From Rhypophila decipiens (taxonomy: Eukaryota; Ascomycota; Sordariomycetes; Sordariales; Naviculisporaceae), in the NCBI GenBank assembly GCA_033297075.1, contig MU858181.1:40232-104231 (forward strand): a DNA stretch of 64,000 nt. The letters are read 5' to 3'. The position numbers and the translations under genes are program-made. How positions within the stretch are numbered: the first letter of the stretch is position 1; each line of letters opens with the position of its first letter. The notes under the pieces were generated by a model that was given only the letters and a program-made list of their open reading frames with translations, was not told the origin of the DNA and ran no database searches. Positions 44,958 to 58,400 of this stretch are shown here, one piece after another.

Positions 44958-47559
44958 ATGGACCCCAACAACGCCAACTCCAACAGAACAGCCCGTACGC
45001 CGGGGACCTTCCGGGTCGTCATCGTCGGCGGATCAATCGCTGGTTTGACCCTGGCCCACAGTCTGCATCGGGCCGGTATCGACTATGTCCTCCTTGAAGC
45101 TCGGGACAAGATTGACCCCCAGGTGGGCGCCTCGATTGGCCTCTTCTCCAATGGATCTCGTGTCCTTGACCAACTGGGCGTTTACAAGATTATCGAGGAG
45201 CACTTTGAGCCGCCGGTGTGGCACAACATGCTCACGGGAGAAGGAGAGCTGGTCCAAAAGCAAGATTCTTTGGAGCTGATCGAGCTTCGGTAGGTTGACT
45301 TTGCTCCCTTTAGCCCTCGGTTGTCGTCGGAGTTGATTCTTATAGGCTGCAAACATTAGAACCGGTTATCCAGTGGCATTCCTGGAACGTCGTAAAACGC
45401 TCCAGATCCTCTACAACAGTCTGCCAGAAAAGAGCAAGGTTTTCACGGGCAAGAAAGTAGTCTCTGTAGACACCAACGAGAAAGTGGCCAAGGTGCGATG
45501 TGCAGACGGCACAGAGTACACAGGGGACCTTGTCGCGGGCGCTGATGGTGTTCATAGCACCATCAAGAGAGAGATGTGGCGACTCGCCGAGCAAGCCAAG
45601 GGCGAAGGTCGGCTGAAGCACCTAACTGAGGATAAGAAGGGTATGTATCAATTGCTAACCCCAGTACGGAGATGGATACTGATGATTTGTTGCCTGTCAG
45701 CCATGTCAAGCGAGTACCGATGTCTATTTGGCATGTCATCACCAGTTCCAGGACTTTTGGACAAGGAACAATACCGGACCTTTAACAAGAATTGGTCCTT
45801 CTTGGTGGTGGTGGGCAAGAACAGCCGGGTATACTGGTTTGTCTTTGAGAAGCTCGACAAGAAATACCAGCAGCCCAACATCCCGCGGTATTACAACCAA
45901 GAAGCAGACCAAGCCGAGTTTGTCAAGCCCTTCTTGTCCCGATATGTCAATGAGGGTATTTTGTTCAACGAGCTATGGGAGCGGCGCACTGCGACCACCT
46001 TGACAGCTCTGGAAGAGGCAGTGCACCACCACTGGGCCTTTGAGCGAATTGTCTGCCTCGGGGATTCGATCCACAAGATGACGCCAAACATGTAAGCAAC
46101 TCCCTCACCCTAATTCACGTCGCATCAACAACAGCATCACTAACACCATGGTTTCAAATACAGCGGCCAAGGAGGAAACTGGGCAATCGAGTCCGCCGCC
46201 GCTCTCACCAACGAGCTGCACGCCCTCATGAAATCCACCTCGTCACCAACACTCGCCCAACTCCAGACTGCGCTCAAAGCCTACGAGGAATCCCGCCACG
46301 CCCGAACAAAAGAAGTCGTCTCAGCCGCCGGTCTCGCCACCCGCGTCGAAGCATTCGCCAATCCCTTGCTCCGACTATTCGCCATGTACGTCGCCCCGAA
46401 CGCAGGCGATATCCTAGTAGACATGCACTGCGAAGCAGTCTGCGACGCTCCACGTCTCGATTTCCTCCCTCTTCCTCGGCGTTGCCTGCAGGAAGGAACA
46501 ATATTCCACTCCCAAGCAGCGCAGCTCGCTGCAGCTGCTTCAAAAAGTCGTATGACCCCCAAGAAAGAGACGCCCGCATTACGTGCCCTCTACGCGCTGC
46601 CCATCTTGGCCATCTCTTTCATCTTGCACCGTTACCGCCCCCAACCAGCCCCGATTTCGGCTCCGGAAACCAGGCTCGAAACTCTTGCGCTGCTGAGCAC
46701 CCTGGTCTCACTCCAAACCATCGGCACAATTGAGTCCCTTCGTCGAGCCAACAACTTTACCTTTGGCTCGCTCTGGCCTGCCTTTTTTTTCTTTGGCCAT
46801 TTCACAGGCGGCTCTTTGCCGGTGAACCTGGGGTACACTATCCCCGTGTATTTCTTCCTGCACCATCTCATTTCCTCCCCGCAAAGCAGTCGTCTTCTGG
46901 CAAGAGATAATCGCATGGTTCCGACGGGTCATGCCAAGACTATTCTGGCTGGTGTGGTGGTTGGTTATGTCCTGCCTGTCATCTTGTCTGGCACTGGCCC
47001 GCTTGAAGAAGGCTTGACATTCAAGCTCGCTCCCCTGGCAACTCTCGTATCGCAGCGGATTTTCTCTTGGTTCGTCACGGACACTACTGCCCAGGACAGG
47101 CTCAAGAACCCCACCGCCGACGTGCCTTGGTTGAAGAGGGCATATCAAGGCTCTGCGGCCATCAGTGGACTGGGATACTGGTATAGCTTGTACGAGTCTG
47201 GCGGGAATCTGCGAAGTCTTGTCGAACCTGTGACGGCTGTGGGGTACACCCACCTCGCGATTGTCTTGAGCGGTCTGGTATTCACGGGGTTGCACTTTCG
47301 GGACTTGAAAAAGAGCGGGAGACTAGATGCTGGGTGGGGGAAGCTTTTGGGTCTTTTTGTCGGGACAGCGGCCTTGTTTGGGCCGGGGGCTGCGCTGGTG
47401 GGTGCTTGGGGCTGGAGGGATGTTCTTTTCAGGAGAGAGGGGAGGATCCCCGAGGCTGTTTTTGCTGCTAGGTCCAAGGTTGAGATTGGGAATGGGGTTG
47501 GTAATGGGAAGGCGAATGGTACAGGAAAGGTGGGTCAACTACTGCACGGGGGGCTGTAA
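44958..47559 (+). CDS. FMO2: PaxM-like FAD monooxygenase fused to multi-pass membrane domain, 799 aa
   Basis: Exons are 44958-45289, 45360-45640, 45701-46091 and 46164-47559. Introns are 70, 60 and 72 bp, phases 2, 1 and 2. The N-terminal half (about residues 1-400) is a flavin monooxygenase: [33 protein letters not shown] and [18 protein letters not shown]. These match the PaxM/meroterpenoid-epoxidase group. From about residue 477 follow seven to eight hydrophobic helices, such as [46 protein letters not shown] and [14 protein letters not shown] Gly/Asn-rich tail ends the protein. Family members are usually about 450-480 residues. The extension may anchor the enzyme or act as a second domain; I cannot assign it. 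No prenyltransferase is nearby, so a terpenoid substrate is not supported by context. Confidence 0.87.
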
Positions 47560-48063
47560 CACGGAACAATGGTACAATGTCGGTTTCCAAGTGTAGATGC
47601 TAGATGGACGAACAAGTGAGATTGAAGCTTGAAATAGAAGCATGGTGTACAAAACCCGATTGTCCATTTATGTTGCTTGGGTTGAAAAAACTACTCTAGA
47701 TGCCCCGAGCTCTCCATAACCTGTGATTTTCCGTTGCGTTCTGCCTTTTGTTCTCCACAGTGCATGTGTCTTGATGAGTGACACATGTGTGGATTTCAGA
47801 TCGGCTGGTATGACCATTCAGGTAAACCTTTCACATTTGGCCAATGAGGTGAATCGTTAACCATAAACATAATCTAATCGAGCGTACAGGTGAACAAAGC
47901 ACAGTGACTGCAATCGAGCTGATGGAAACATCCTCCCATGACAATTTCAAGTTACCTTCAGTTCCGTCTACACTGATGTGTTGTGAAGTGGAATCCAAAC
48001 TCCAAACCTAAACGAACAAAAGAAAAACATATTCTTTCCGTACGAATAAAAAACCTAAAGAGA
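47560..48063. other. convergent 3' spacer
   Basis: 504 bp between the convergent FMO2 and non-reducing PKS stop codons. AT-rich, no gene. Probably contains both polyadenylation regions. Confidence 0.5.
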
Positions 48064-51000
48064 CTATGTCGCTTCAACAGCCTCCTTCAAGATATTACCA
48101 AGCTGGTTAACCTAAAACACACAAAAGTTAGCACTCTTCTCAACAAACACCAAACACCAAACTCAAGAAGAAAAAGACTAACCTCGGGCACCGTCATGAT
48201 ACTAAAATGATCCCCCTCAATCTGCCTAATCCTCAACTTGTCGGCAGCATCATACCCCAACAAATCCGCCCACCCGTAGTCCCCAACCTCGACATGACTA
48301 GTAGGATAAAACCACGTGCCCAAACCCTTCATCTCGTCCCCATCCAGCACACTCTTGGGAAGAACATCCTTTCTCGCCCAAACAACCCAAGTAACATCCG
48401 GCTTCTTGTCACCATCCATCTTCATCCCCCCCGCATCAAGTTGACTAAAGACGGTCACGGTAGCAAGCATATGCCTCTTTAACCGCTCCTCTTCCTTCTT
48501 TTCTCGTTCGGTCTGGCCACCCTCAAAGTTCCTCTCTATCCCGCTGAGCATGCCAATCTTGTCAATGATCTCCATTGTCGGCGGCAAAAACTTGGAGGCA
48601 TCTTCGATTCTCGGCGCGGTGATGTCGACTATTATGAGCGACAAGACACGTTCCCCTGCATTGAGGAGTTGCCGGGCGACTTCGTAGGAAAATACCCCCC
48701 CCGCAGACCAGCCTCCTAGCATGTACGGACCGTGGGGCTGTTTAGACCGGATGGCGTTTAGGTAGGATTGTACCAGGATTGGGAAAGGCGCTGAGGAAGG
48801 GAGGAAGTTTTGTGGGTCCGAGACATAAGGTGACTCGATTGCGTAGACTGTTTGTGTTGCCGAGATCTTGGGGAGGTGGATGTAGGCTGCTCCTGAGCCG
48901 GCGCCGTCGGCTATGAGGAACAGAGGGGGGGAGAAGGTTGTGTTTGGAGATGATGGGGCTATGAATGGCGGCCCTTGCATCAGGATGGTGTTGCATTCTC
49001 TCACTGGGGTCGTGTCTTCGGCTGCGTCGGCGACGGATGATGCGGGTGTTGAGTAGCCGTCTGCTGGGGTGGTGGTTTCGTTGTTGGGCGTGCTGTGGCC
49101 GTTGGTCGACGGCTCGGGGAGTTCTTGTTCCAGTTGTGATTGGGGGCTGGGATTCCTGGCCGCCTCGTATTTTCGCAGCTCGCGCTGGGCGTCTTCGAGG
49201 GTCGGGAATTCCATCAGGAAGGCGGCGTTGAGCTCGACACCAGTGTCGGCCTTGACGGCGGCCAGGATGGACAGGCTCATGAGCGACTCGACGCCTATTT
49301 CCGAGAAGAAGGTGCTTGGGCTGAGGTCGCCTTCTTCCATGCCCGTCTCGTCGATCAGCTTCTCGACGAGGACGGAGTAGATGGACTTTTGCTTGACGAC
49401 GGGGGCAACAGAGACGGGATGGGTGCCGTTGACCTTGGCTTTGACGGCCGAGGCAGGTGCAGGCGCTGGCACATGCTCCGTGACGCCTACACCGTTTGAC
49501 TTGGGCACTGATGCAGTAGCCGGTGGTGGCGCCCCCAGGATGCGATGCAGCGTTCCGCGCGTCATCCGTCTGAACCTCAAGCCCTCATAAAAGCCAACAA
49601 TCTGCTCAGCCCTCTCGTCAAGCAGGTACACGTTGCCTATCCAGACGTCTCCCTTGTTCTTGTCCTCGGGCTCGACATGGGCATAGCTGAGGTACTTGAT
49701 GCCGTGCTTGAAGTCTCTGGCGTCCACCTCCATGCGCTCCATCTGGGTGCCGATGTAGACAAAGTCTTGCTGCTTGCCTGATGGAGACAAGGTGGAAGGG
49801 AAGGGATTGCCGTTCAGCAAGAACCCGGCCAAGTGACCGAGCGCATCCATCCAGTAGGGAGAGAGGGTGGTGCTGCCGGCCAGATCTGGGTCAGCAGGCG
49901 TCAAGTTGGACACGGGGAGTGCCACTGTGGCCAGGGCAGTGGCAAAGTCTTCCGACACGATGGCTTCACGCACACCAAAGTAGAGAGAGGTGTAGTCCAT
50001 GACGTTGTTGAACAGCTTGTAGAACATGTTTTGCTGGAAGCGGTTGACTTGGCCCATGGAAGCCGACTGGCGGAGCGAGTGGATTCGGGGAAGGATGGTG
50101 GACAGGCGGGCCTGCTTGTCGTTGATGAAGGCGGTCGGGTTCTGCATCACCACGGTGCACTTTGTGGTGATGACGGAGGGATTGGAAGCCTCGGAAATGT
50201 CGACGGCGAATGTGTTGTGGGAAGTCCGAGTTATGGAGGTCTGCAAGACTTGCTCGATGTCCGGTTTGGGCACAATGGGGTGGTCAATCTGAGTCTCGAG
50301 CACAGAGAGGCGGGGATAGCTGGCATCAGGGGAGATGCTTGCCCCGTTGGTGAGGAGGTACCGTGCCGCAGTCAAGGCCATGTCGCTAAATACGCCAGCT
50401 GGACAGACAGTGATGCCCGAGAGCTTGTGGCCAGATATCATCTTGGCTAGTGAGCTCTGAGTGAGCGACGTCGTAAAAGTGGCCGAGTTTTCATCCTTGC
50501 TGACGAGGGTATGCAGACAGGTCGATATTTCAGCCGGCTTCAACATCCTGGTCTCACCACCGGCAAAGGCGGTATGGTGGGTGTACGGCATCCAAAAGTC
50601 TCTGGTCTCCCAGGCATACTTGGGCATGCCGTAGACCATGGACACCTGATGGCTGGTGACAAAGTCGCCATGGAACTCGCGCCATCTCACAGTCCGGCCA
50701 GACCTGTACCAAGTCGCCAAGACGGCGGCCACCGCCTTCCAGTCATCTTCTCCTTTCTTCAGAGACGCCAGAGCGCGCTCGGACGACAGCTCGGCAGCAG
50801 GATTGGCCCTTGCAAGACCCAAGCACACTGGCGCAGGCCCAATCTCGAGCCAGACGGCCGTGGCAGGGTCAATCAGCCCCTTGTCAACCGCGTGCTGCAC
50901 AGCTTGCTCAAACCTGACGGGCTCGCGAGTATGCCGGACGAGATACTTGGGCCCGACTTCTGAGTGCTGAATCTCGCGTCCCAGCAAGGTAGAGATCAGC

Positions 51001-54000
51001 TTGACGCCTTCCTTGGGGGACTTGGCAAACCTGACCCCTTCAGCTGCCTTTTTCAGACCAGGCAAAACGCCGTCCATCTGGGCCGAGTGCATGGCAAACT
51101 TGACATCCAGCATCTTGGTCTTGATCTTCTGTTCCTGCAAGACAGTCTCAACATGTTGGAGCTTGTCCCGCTTGCCGCTGAGGACCATCATGCCGGGCGA
51201 GTTGTGGCAAGCAACCTCGCTCATGGAAGCAATGGTCTTGTCCGACAGAATGGAGGCGACCTGCTCTGGCGAGGCGCTGATGGACAACATGCCGTGCGTA
51301 TCGCTCTCGCACGTCTCTTGCACAAGAAGAGCTCGCTTGCCAATCAGGTACAATGCATCCGTGGCCGACAAGATGCCGGCGGCGTACAAGGCGGCGTACT
51401 CTCCGATTGAATGGCCGAGAACAACATCTGGAGCCACTCCCCAGGTTGCATACAGATCGACCAGAGCGATCTGGAGAGCTACCAGAGCAAGGTGGACCTG
51501 CGCCGTGGTGGCCTTGTCGACGGCAGACTCTGGATTGGCGATGATGTGCGTGAAGGCTGGGAATCCATGAGACGCGCAGATGCGCTGGAGCGTGGCGATG
51601 CTGGTCCTGAAGGCGGGGTAGGCCTTGTAGAGCGATGCACCCATGCCGGCGTAGTGTGCGCCTTGGCCAGTAAAGGTAAACACCACCTTGGAAGATTTCT
51701 GGGAACCGACGAGTGCCTTGGCAACACCGGTCGACGCCTTGGCCAAGTCCTTGGAGAGACCGTCAACAACATCCTGGACGGTGGCACCCGCAAAGGCCGA
51801 TCGGAAGGAATGGTGCATCCTCCTTGCCGTCGTGGTGTAAGCCAGATCCGCCAAGCTGACCTCTTGTCCAGCAGTCTTGAGAAACTCTAGCAGCCGCTCT
51901 TTGTTCCCCTGCAAAGCAACTGGAGAATGCCCAGAGACAGTCACCACATGATGGCTCCTCGGATCAGAGCCCTTGTCCTTGCCACCAAACGGCGCAGGCG
52001 GCTCTTCCAGGATGAAACAACTGTTGCCACCAGCAGCATCAAAGTTGCTAACCATCAGGGTCCTCTTCTTGCCGCCCAGGCTCTCCCTCGTATAAGGAAC
52101 CACCTCACCCGGGATGTAAATCTCGCTGTTCTCCAGAGCAGCATACTTGGCCAGCTTGGCCGGAATGCCCGGCTGGGGCGGAACGACACCCTTCCTGAAC
52201 ATCATGGCAGCCTTCATGATGGACGAAATGCCACTGGCAGCTTCCGAGTGTCCCAAGTTTGCCTTGATGGCGCCAACCAACAACTTTTCCCCAGCATCTC
52301 TCTCCCCTTTCCTCGCGAGCACATTCCCCACACTCGTCAATTCCGCCTCGTCCCCAGCAGTGGTGCCCGTCCCATGCATCTCGACATAGCTAATATCCGC
52401 AGCCGCCAAGCCAGTCTGGTGCAGCAGCGTCCGATAAACCCGTTCCTGCGCCCCCACCTCGGGGCGTGTAATCGACACGGCCTCGCCAGAATGATTCCGC
52501 GCATACCCCCTAATTACAGCAACGATATTATCCCCATCCCGCACCGCATCCTCGAGCCGCTTCATCACAACAGCCCCGATGGCCTCGCCCCGACAGTACC
52601 CATCCGCATCCTCCCTAAAAGTCTTGCTCCCGCCCGTGGGCGAAAGAAACCCACCTTTGCTCAACACGCTCTGCCAAAACGGCGTGGCAATAATGTTGCT
52701 GCCCCCCGCAATAGCCGTATCAATATCCCTCTCCACCAAGCCCCTGTACGCAAGCCCCACAGCAGAAGCAGATGATCCACAGGCAGAATCAACCGAAAAG
52801 GTAGTACCCGACCATCGAAAATGGTGATTGATCCTGCCAGGCGTGAAACTCCGCTGCGTCCCTTGCAGCGTGTACTTGTCCACCCCCGACGGCTGGACCA
52901 TCTGCAACTCGCGCCAATCGTCAGATGCATCGCCCACATACGTGCCGATACGTCTGGGGTCGGTGGCCAAGGTCCCGTCGTTCGTGACACCGGCGTCTTC
53001 GAGTGCTTCGTACACGGCGTGCATGAGGAGTCGCTGACCGGGGTCCATCTGCATTGCCTCCCGGGGCGAGACATTAAAGAATTTGTAGTCGAACTTTCCT
53101 GGGTTTTCGAGGAATGCGCCGAAGGGGGTGGTGATGCTCCATGGGGATTTTGCACTGGGGTCGAGGTAGGAATCTGGGTCGAAGCGGGTGTTGGGGATGG
53201 GACGGTGGAGTTCGATTCCGCGCAGGAGGACGGTGTCGAAGAGTGTGTCTAGGTCGTCTGACGAGGTGGGACTGAGGGAGGGAAACTTGCCAGACATGCC
53301 TACTATTGCGACCGACTGCGAGCCTGAGCGGAGAGTGGGGAGGGGACCGGGCGATGGCGGGCTTGTCTTGAGCGAGACGGGAAAGTTGAGGGTTTGCAGG
53401 TGACGACGGAGGAGGATTAGATAGGATGTTGCGCCGAGCATGTAGAGGCATATCTCTGCCTTGTTGATTGGGCTGGGCTTTTGCAGGAACGAGGAGCCTA
53501 CTTCGAATACCCGAGAGGGATTGGTGCTGTTTTGGAAGATGTCTGCCATTGTCTGCGGAAGGAGCTGTGCCAGCGTTGTTGCCGGGTAGGGCATGTACTT
53601 GGAGCCCGAGATGAGCTTGAAGTTGGGCTTGACTGGCTTGCTGAGCAGGGCATGCTCGGGGATCAGGTCTGCATAGTCTGGCGCGGCGAGATGGCCGGCG
53701 TGCACGGCACCAAAGGCCGGGATGAGCTGGGTCTCGCTTGTCCGGAGCGTCTCGGATGTTTCGAAGAGTTTGGTCAGGACCGAGGGAGGGCCAAACACTG
53801 TGGCCCATGTTGGCGTGCTCACGGCGATGTAAGCTCGTCGATGTCTCGGTATGGCCTGCTCCCGGTGGAACTTGTCGAGGATGGAAGGCAGCTGTGGGAC
53901 TACGCCGCCGAGCGCCGAGAAGGCCCAGCTGCCGGCTGTGTCGTCTTCGATTTGCACCGATCGGCGGGAAATGGCGGCTGCTACTCGGCAGTTGATCCCC

Positions 54001-54437
54001 GCGAGGTAGCTCCCGACTTCCACCAGCTGGCTCACGTTGGTGGCCACGGCCGCGACTGCAGCAGGAAGCAGACCACCGCAGATGCCAAGACAGACAACCG
54101 GGGTTGTGCCAGACAGCAAGGTCGGGTTGCTCTCGGCGTGCAGAATGAGCTCTCCGATTCTGGCGATAAACACCACTACCATCCGGGCGATGCCGTACCG
54201 GTCTGTGTCGTTGAGCAAGGGCAGAGTGAGATCCTGAACAGACTGGAATGACCCGACTGTTTCCCTTTCAGCTGGAGTCAGTTTTGCGACCTCAATCTGG
54301 ACATTGTCGATGGCGCCCTGGAGGAACAACTCGAGGTTCTTGGACTGCCGGCCTTTCTCGACCACCCGGCGGATCATGGGCACCGGGGCATCGGCCTGGT
54401 CCCCGAAGAGGAGGATATCGCGTGCCGTTGGCTGCAT
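48064..54437 (-). CDS. non-reducing polyketide synthase SAT-KS-MAT-PT-ACP-TE, 2100 aa
   Basis: Iterative type I synthase that builds an aromatic polyketide. Domains and key residues: SAT, Cys120 in GICGG and the later AVHAGH; KS, Cys553 in DSACGSS with EMHGTGTTAGD and NLGHSEAASG; MAT, Ser1010 in GHSIGEYAAL; PT, His1337 in SGHKLSGITVCP and Asp1531 in YWMDALGHL; one ACP, Ser1718 in GVESLMSL; TE, Ser1911 in GGWSAGGVFSYE and His2077 in GDHFSIM. No methyltransferase or reductase domain. Exon 1 is 54437-48183. A 71-bp intron (GTTAGT..TTTAG) leads to the last exon 48111-48064, restoring VNQLGNILKEAVEA. Start is the ATG before MQPTARDILLFGD. Divergent from the reducing PKS, which likely supplies the starter to SAT. 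TE release suggests a resorcylate, macrolactone or pyrone. Confidence 0.96.
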
Positions 54438-55406
54438 GTTGAATGTCGTGAGAATGGATCCTGACTGACTGAGGTGTGAGGACACTAAGGTCGACAAGCA
54501 CAAATGACAGTAAGGGTCTGGTCTATGTTGAGACGGGAAGAATGTAGCAGCCAGCGCACGTCAAGTCAAGAGGATCTCAATAGCGGGAAGCAAAATTGGA
54601 GCAGAACCAAAATCTAAAGTGCTGCTACTGAAATGCCATGAGCGCGAGATTCATCTCTCTATCATAAGTCAGGGCAAACCTGATTGGCTCTTGAAACCTC
54701 TCATCTTCGAGGTCACGGAAGGAGTCTTTGTCAATGCTGACCATCAAGCCGGCGTTGGCAGGTTAATCGTATCGACACTGGAGTCGATAAGCCTCATCGT
54801 CACTCTGTCCCCATCAATTGACAAGAATGGACATTTGGGTGGGGGCCATTTGCCTTTGTTGACCCAAAAAGGGGCAAAGTGGGTCCCTGTCACCGGGTAT
54901 CCCTTCTTATCCGAGCGGGTGGGGCCAATCTCTCACACAGCCTCGGTCTGAACAAGGCAAGGCGAAACGAGCTGCTCACCCCGATTCGGAAAATCATGGA
55001 ATTTCTGGAAAACATTGGTCTCAGATACTCCACGTTTACCTGGTTACGGACTTTTGCCTGGTCTTGGTATCGTTACCGGGATGCGCCATCGCCTTGTCGA
55101 AATTGATTGAACTGCATCTACGAATCAGGCTCCTGGTATAGGGCAGCTGCGTATACATGTAACCACGGAGGCCAGCCATGTGCATCGAGGTGTGTAGATG
55201 CCGGTCACCCGAGTTACTTGAGCCTGAGCGAGCTGATCTTCGAAAGGCAGAAGCTCGGATATCAACTATCGTTCATCGCTCCCATATATTTCATGATCGC
55301 TTTATTCTTGACAGTTCCAAGCTTCATCCCACCGTCCCACCAAAGGCCCACCCGGCATCACCACAACCACCGGTCACACCATTTTTTACCCTGCTAAACC
55401 GCCACC
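54438..55406. promoter_or_regulatory. shared promoter of the two PKS genes
   Basis: 969 bp between divergent start codons with no coding content. A TATA-like CATATATTT at 55283-55291 is about 120 bp before the reducing-PKS ATG, which sits in a strong GCCACCATG context. The non-reducing side has no equally clear TATA. The arrangement implies joint expression. Confidence 0.6.
54981..54989. promoter_or_regulatory. candidate zinc-cluster site CCG-N3-CGG
   Basis: CCGATTCGG, an inverted CCG/CGG pair with a 3-base gap (CCGA/TCGG around one base), lies in the middle of the PKS promoter region. Such pairs are the half-sites of Zn2Cys6 dimers. One occurrence could be chance. Confidence 0.3.
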
Positions 55407-58400
55407 ATGAGCGATAGCAAGAAACAGAATCGCCAAGATGCGCCCATTGCCATAGTGGGCATGGGCCTCCGGCTCCCGGGGGACGTCACATCGGCCTCGT
55501 CCTACTGGGACCTTCTCACCTCGGGCCGGGACGCCCGGTCCCCGATCCCGCCCTCGCGCTTCAACTCGGCCGGCTTCTACAACCCCAAAGGCGGCATCGG
55601 CTCGCTCAAATTCCAAGAAGGATATTTCCTGTCCGAACCAGTCGACCGCTTCGATGCTGGCTTCTTTTCCATGTCCTCAACCGAGGTCCTCCAGGTCGAC
55701 CCTGAACAGAGACTGCTGCTAGAGGTGATGCACGAGGCTCTCGAAAACTCGGGCGAGACAGATTACCGCGGCTCGGATATTGCCGTCTATGCGGGCAGCT
55801 TCACCGAGGACTGGGTCCAGATGAAGGCGCGCGACCCGCAAGATGGCAACCCGTACGACATCACGGGCATGGATGACTTCATCCTCGCCAACAGGGTGTC
55901 GTACGAGTTTGACTTGCACGGGCCGAGCATGACTATCAAGACGGGCTGTTCGTCTAGTCTGATTGCGCTGCATCTGGCGTGCGATGCGCTCCAAAGAGGT
56001 GATTGCTCTGGCGCCTTGGTTGGAGCGGCCAATTTGTTGTTGTCGCCTGAATACTTCATTGCGCTGGAAAACCTGGGCGCTATTTCAAGCTCGTCAAATA
56101 CGTTTGATGCAAATGCCAAGGGCTATGCACGGGCCGAGGCGGTCAACGCCGTCTATGTCAAGCGGTTGGATGATGCCCTGAGGGATGGAAATCCCATCAG
56201 GGCAATCGTGAGGAGCACTGCCATCAATGCCGATGGTAAGACGGTGGGCATGACCAATCCGAGCACAGATGCTCAGGAGAAACTGATCAGGCGGGCTTAC
56301 GAGAAAGCGGGCATCACCAATCCCGGCGAGACGCCCGTTATCGAGTGCCATGGTACAGGCACTGCTGCGGGTGATCCGCTCGAGGTTGGAGCCATTGTGA
56401 GGGTGTTTGGGGGTGGGGCCGAAACCTACATTGGAGGTGTAAGTCGCCCCTCGTTCTGTCTGATTATGATTGTCTACTTGTTCCCTCTGACCTTGTCTAG
56501 GTCAAACCAAACATCGGGCACGGTGAAGGTGCCGCTGGTCTGAGCAGTCTCATCAAGGCTGTCTTGTCCCTCGAGACGGCCACGATTGCACCAAACATCA
56601 AGTTTAACACGCCAAATCCAAAGAGTAGGTTCCCATGCCCAATGCAACCTCTGCTGTCCACGAGCTAACATGGCCGGACCAAAGTCCCCTTTGAGGAGGC
56701 TAGACTAGTTGTACCTTCCAAGGCCATCCCATGGCCCGAGGACAGGGCAAAGAGAATTAGTGTCAACTCGTTTGGTATGGGAGGTGCCAATGCCCATGTC
56801 ATTCTCGAGGCGCCAGAAAAGATCAGCCCGGATGGGGTCAATGGTCATGCCGAGTCCACTTCAAGTTCGCCACTACACCGTCTTGTCGTTTTCTCTGCCC
56901 ACAGCGAGACATCTTTGACCAAGATGTTGAGCAACTACCAGTCCTTCACAGAGGCCGAGACATTCGACATGCAAGATCTGGCATACACCCTTGGCGCCAG
57001 ACGTCAGCACAGGCAACTGAGAGCTTTTGCCGTGACTGACGGCAAGTCTCCACTGCAGCCTGGCTCCATAGTCCGCACCAGCGCCGATCATAAAGGACTG
57101 CTCTTCATCTTCACCGGACAGGGGGCCCAGTGGCCTGGCATGGGCAAGGAGTTGATCCGGGACTATCCCGAGTTCAGACAAGACATTCAGCAGATGGACA
57201 GGTGGTTTGCCAAGAGCTCCCACCCTCCGACCTGGAAAATGGAGGGCAAGTAACTGACCGGTCCCTCTTCTCTAGACATGGCATAACAACTAACGTCGCA
57301 TGGCAGATATTCTCATCAACGCTCAAGATATCCACAAGGCCGAGTATGCCCAGCCGCTCTGCACCGCCATCCAGATCGGACTGGTCAACCTGCTCCGCAA
57401 ATGGGGCATCAGGCCAGACGGTGTCGTCGGCCACTCCAGCGGTGAGATTGCTGCCGCCTATGCTGCTGGTGCTCTCAACATGAAGGACGCCATTCTGGTG
57501 GCTTTCTATCGTGGGTGTGCAAGCAGTCAGCAGCGACGTCCTGGAGCCATGGCTGCGGTCGGCCTTGGACGCCACGAGGTGACTAACCTGCTAACCAAGG
57601 GCACTTATATCGCCTGTGAAAACAGCCGTTCAAGTGTCACCATCTCGGGCGATCTCGAGTCGGTCGAACGCACACTTGATCGCGTGCGCGAGGCTCGTCC
57701 CGGGGCTTTGGCCAGGAAGCTCAAGGTGGATCGAGCTTATCATTCAGACCACATGAAAACTGTGGGACCAATCTACGAGGAAATGATCTCCAGCATAACC
57801 ACCTCGCCTGACCCCCTTGCCATCCCATTTTTCTCCTCCGTGACTGGCCAGCCTACCTACGACGCTTCCACTCTCGGCCCCTCGTACTGGAGACTGAACA
57901 TGGAATGCCCCGTGCTATTCCTCCAAGCAGTCGAATCTGCCCTCGGCGACACGAGCCTTGCCAAGCCCTTCGGCCTCGCTCTGGAATTAGGTCCACACGC
58001 AGCGCTTTCCGGCCCATTTCGCCAGATCTGCAAGGACACGAGCAAGTCCATCATCTACAACAGCTGCCTCAGCCGCGGAACAGATGGAACGGCCACCATC
58101 CTCACCGCCGCGGGTCAACTCTACTGCCAGGGAGTGACGCCCGACTTTGCCGCCATGAACCCAGGAGGCAAGACCCTTGCTAACCTTCCTCCGTACCCGT
58201 GGACTCACGATACAGTCTACTGGAGCGAGAACCGCATCTCGCGTGAGTTTCGCACCAGGGAATACCCCGAGCATGAGTTGCTTGGAGCTCGGGTCATCGG
58301 CGGCAATGATCTCGAGCCGAGCTGGCGCAAGATGCTCCGTCTTCGGGACGTGCCCTGGTTGGCCGACCATATTGTCGCAGACGATGTGGTCTTTCCTGCG

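Noticed and set aside
49833..53252. Several plus-strand frames inside the non-reducing PKS
   Set aside because: Antisense of a GC-rich coding exon with all expected PKS motifs on the minus strand.
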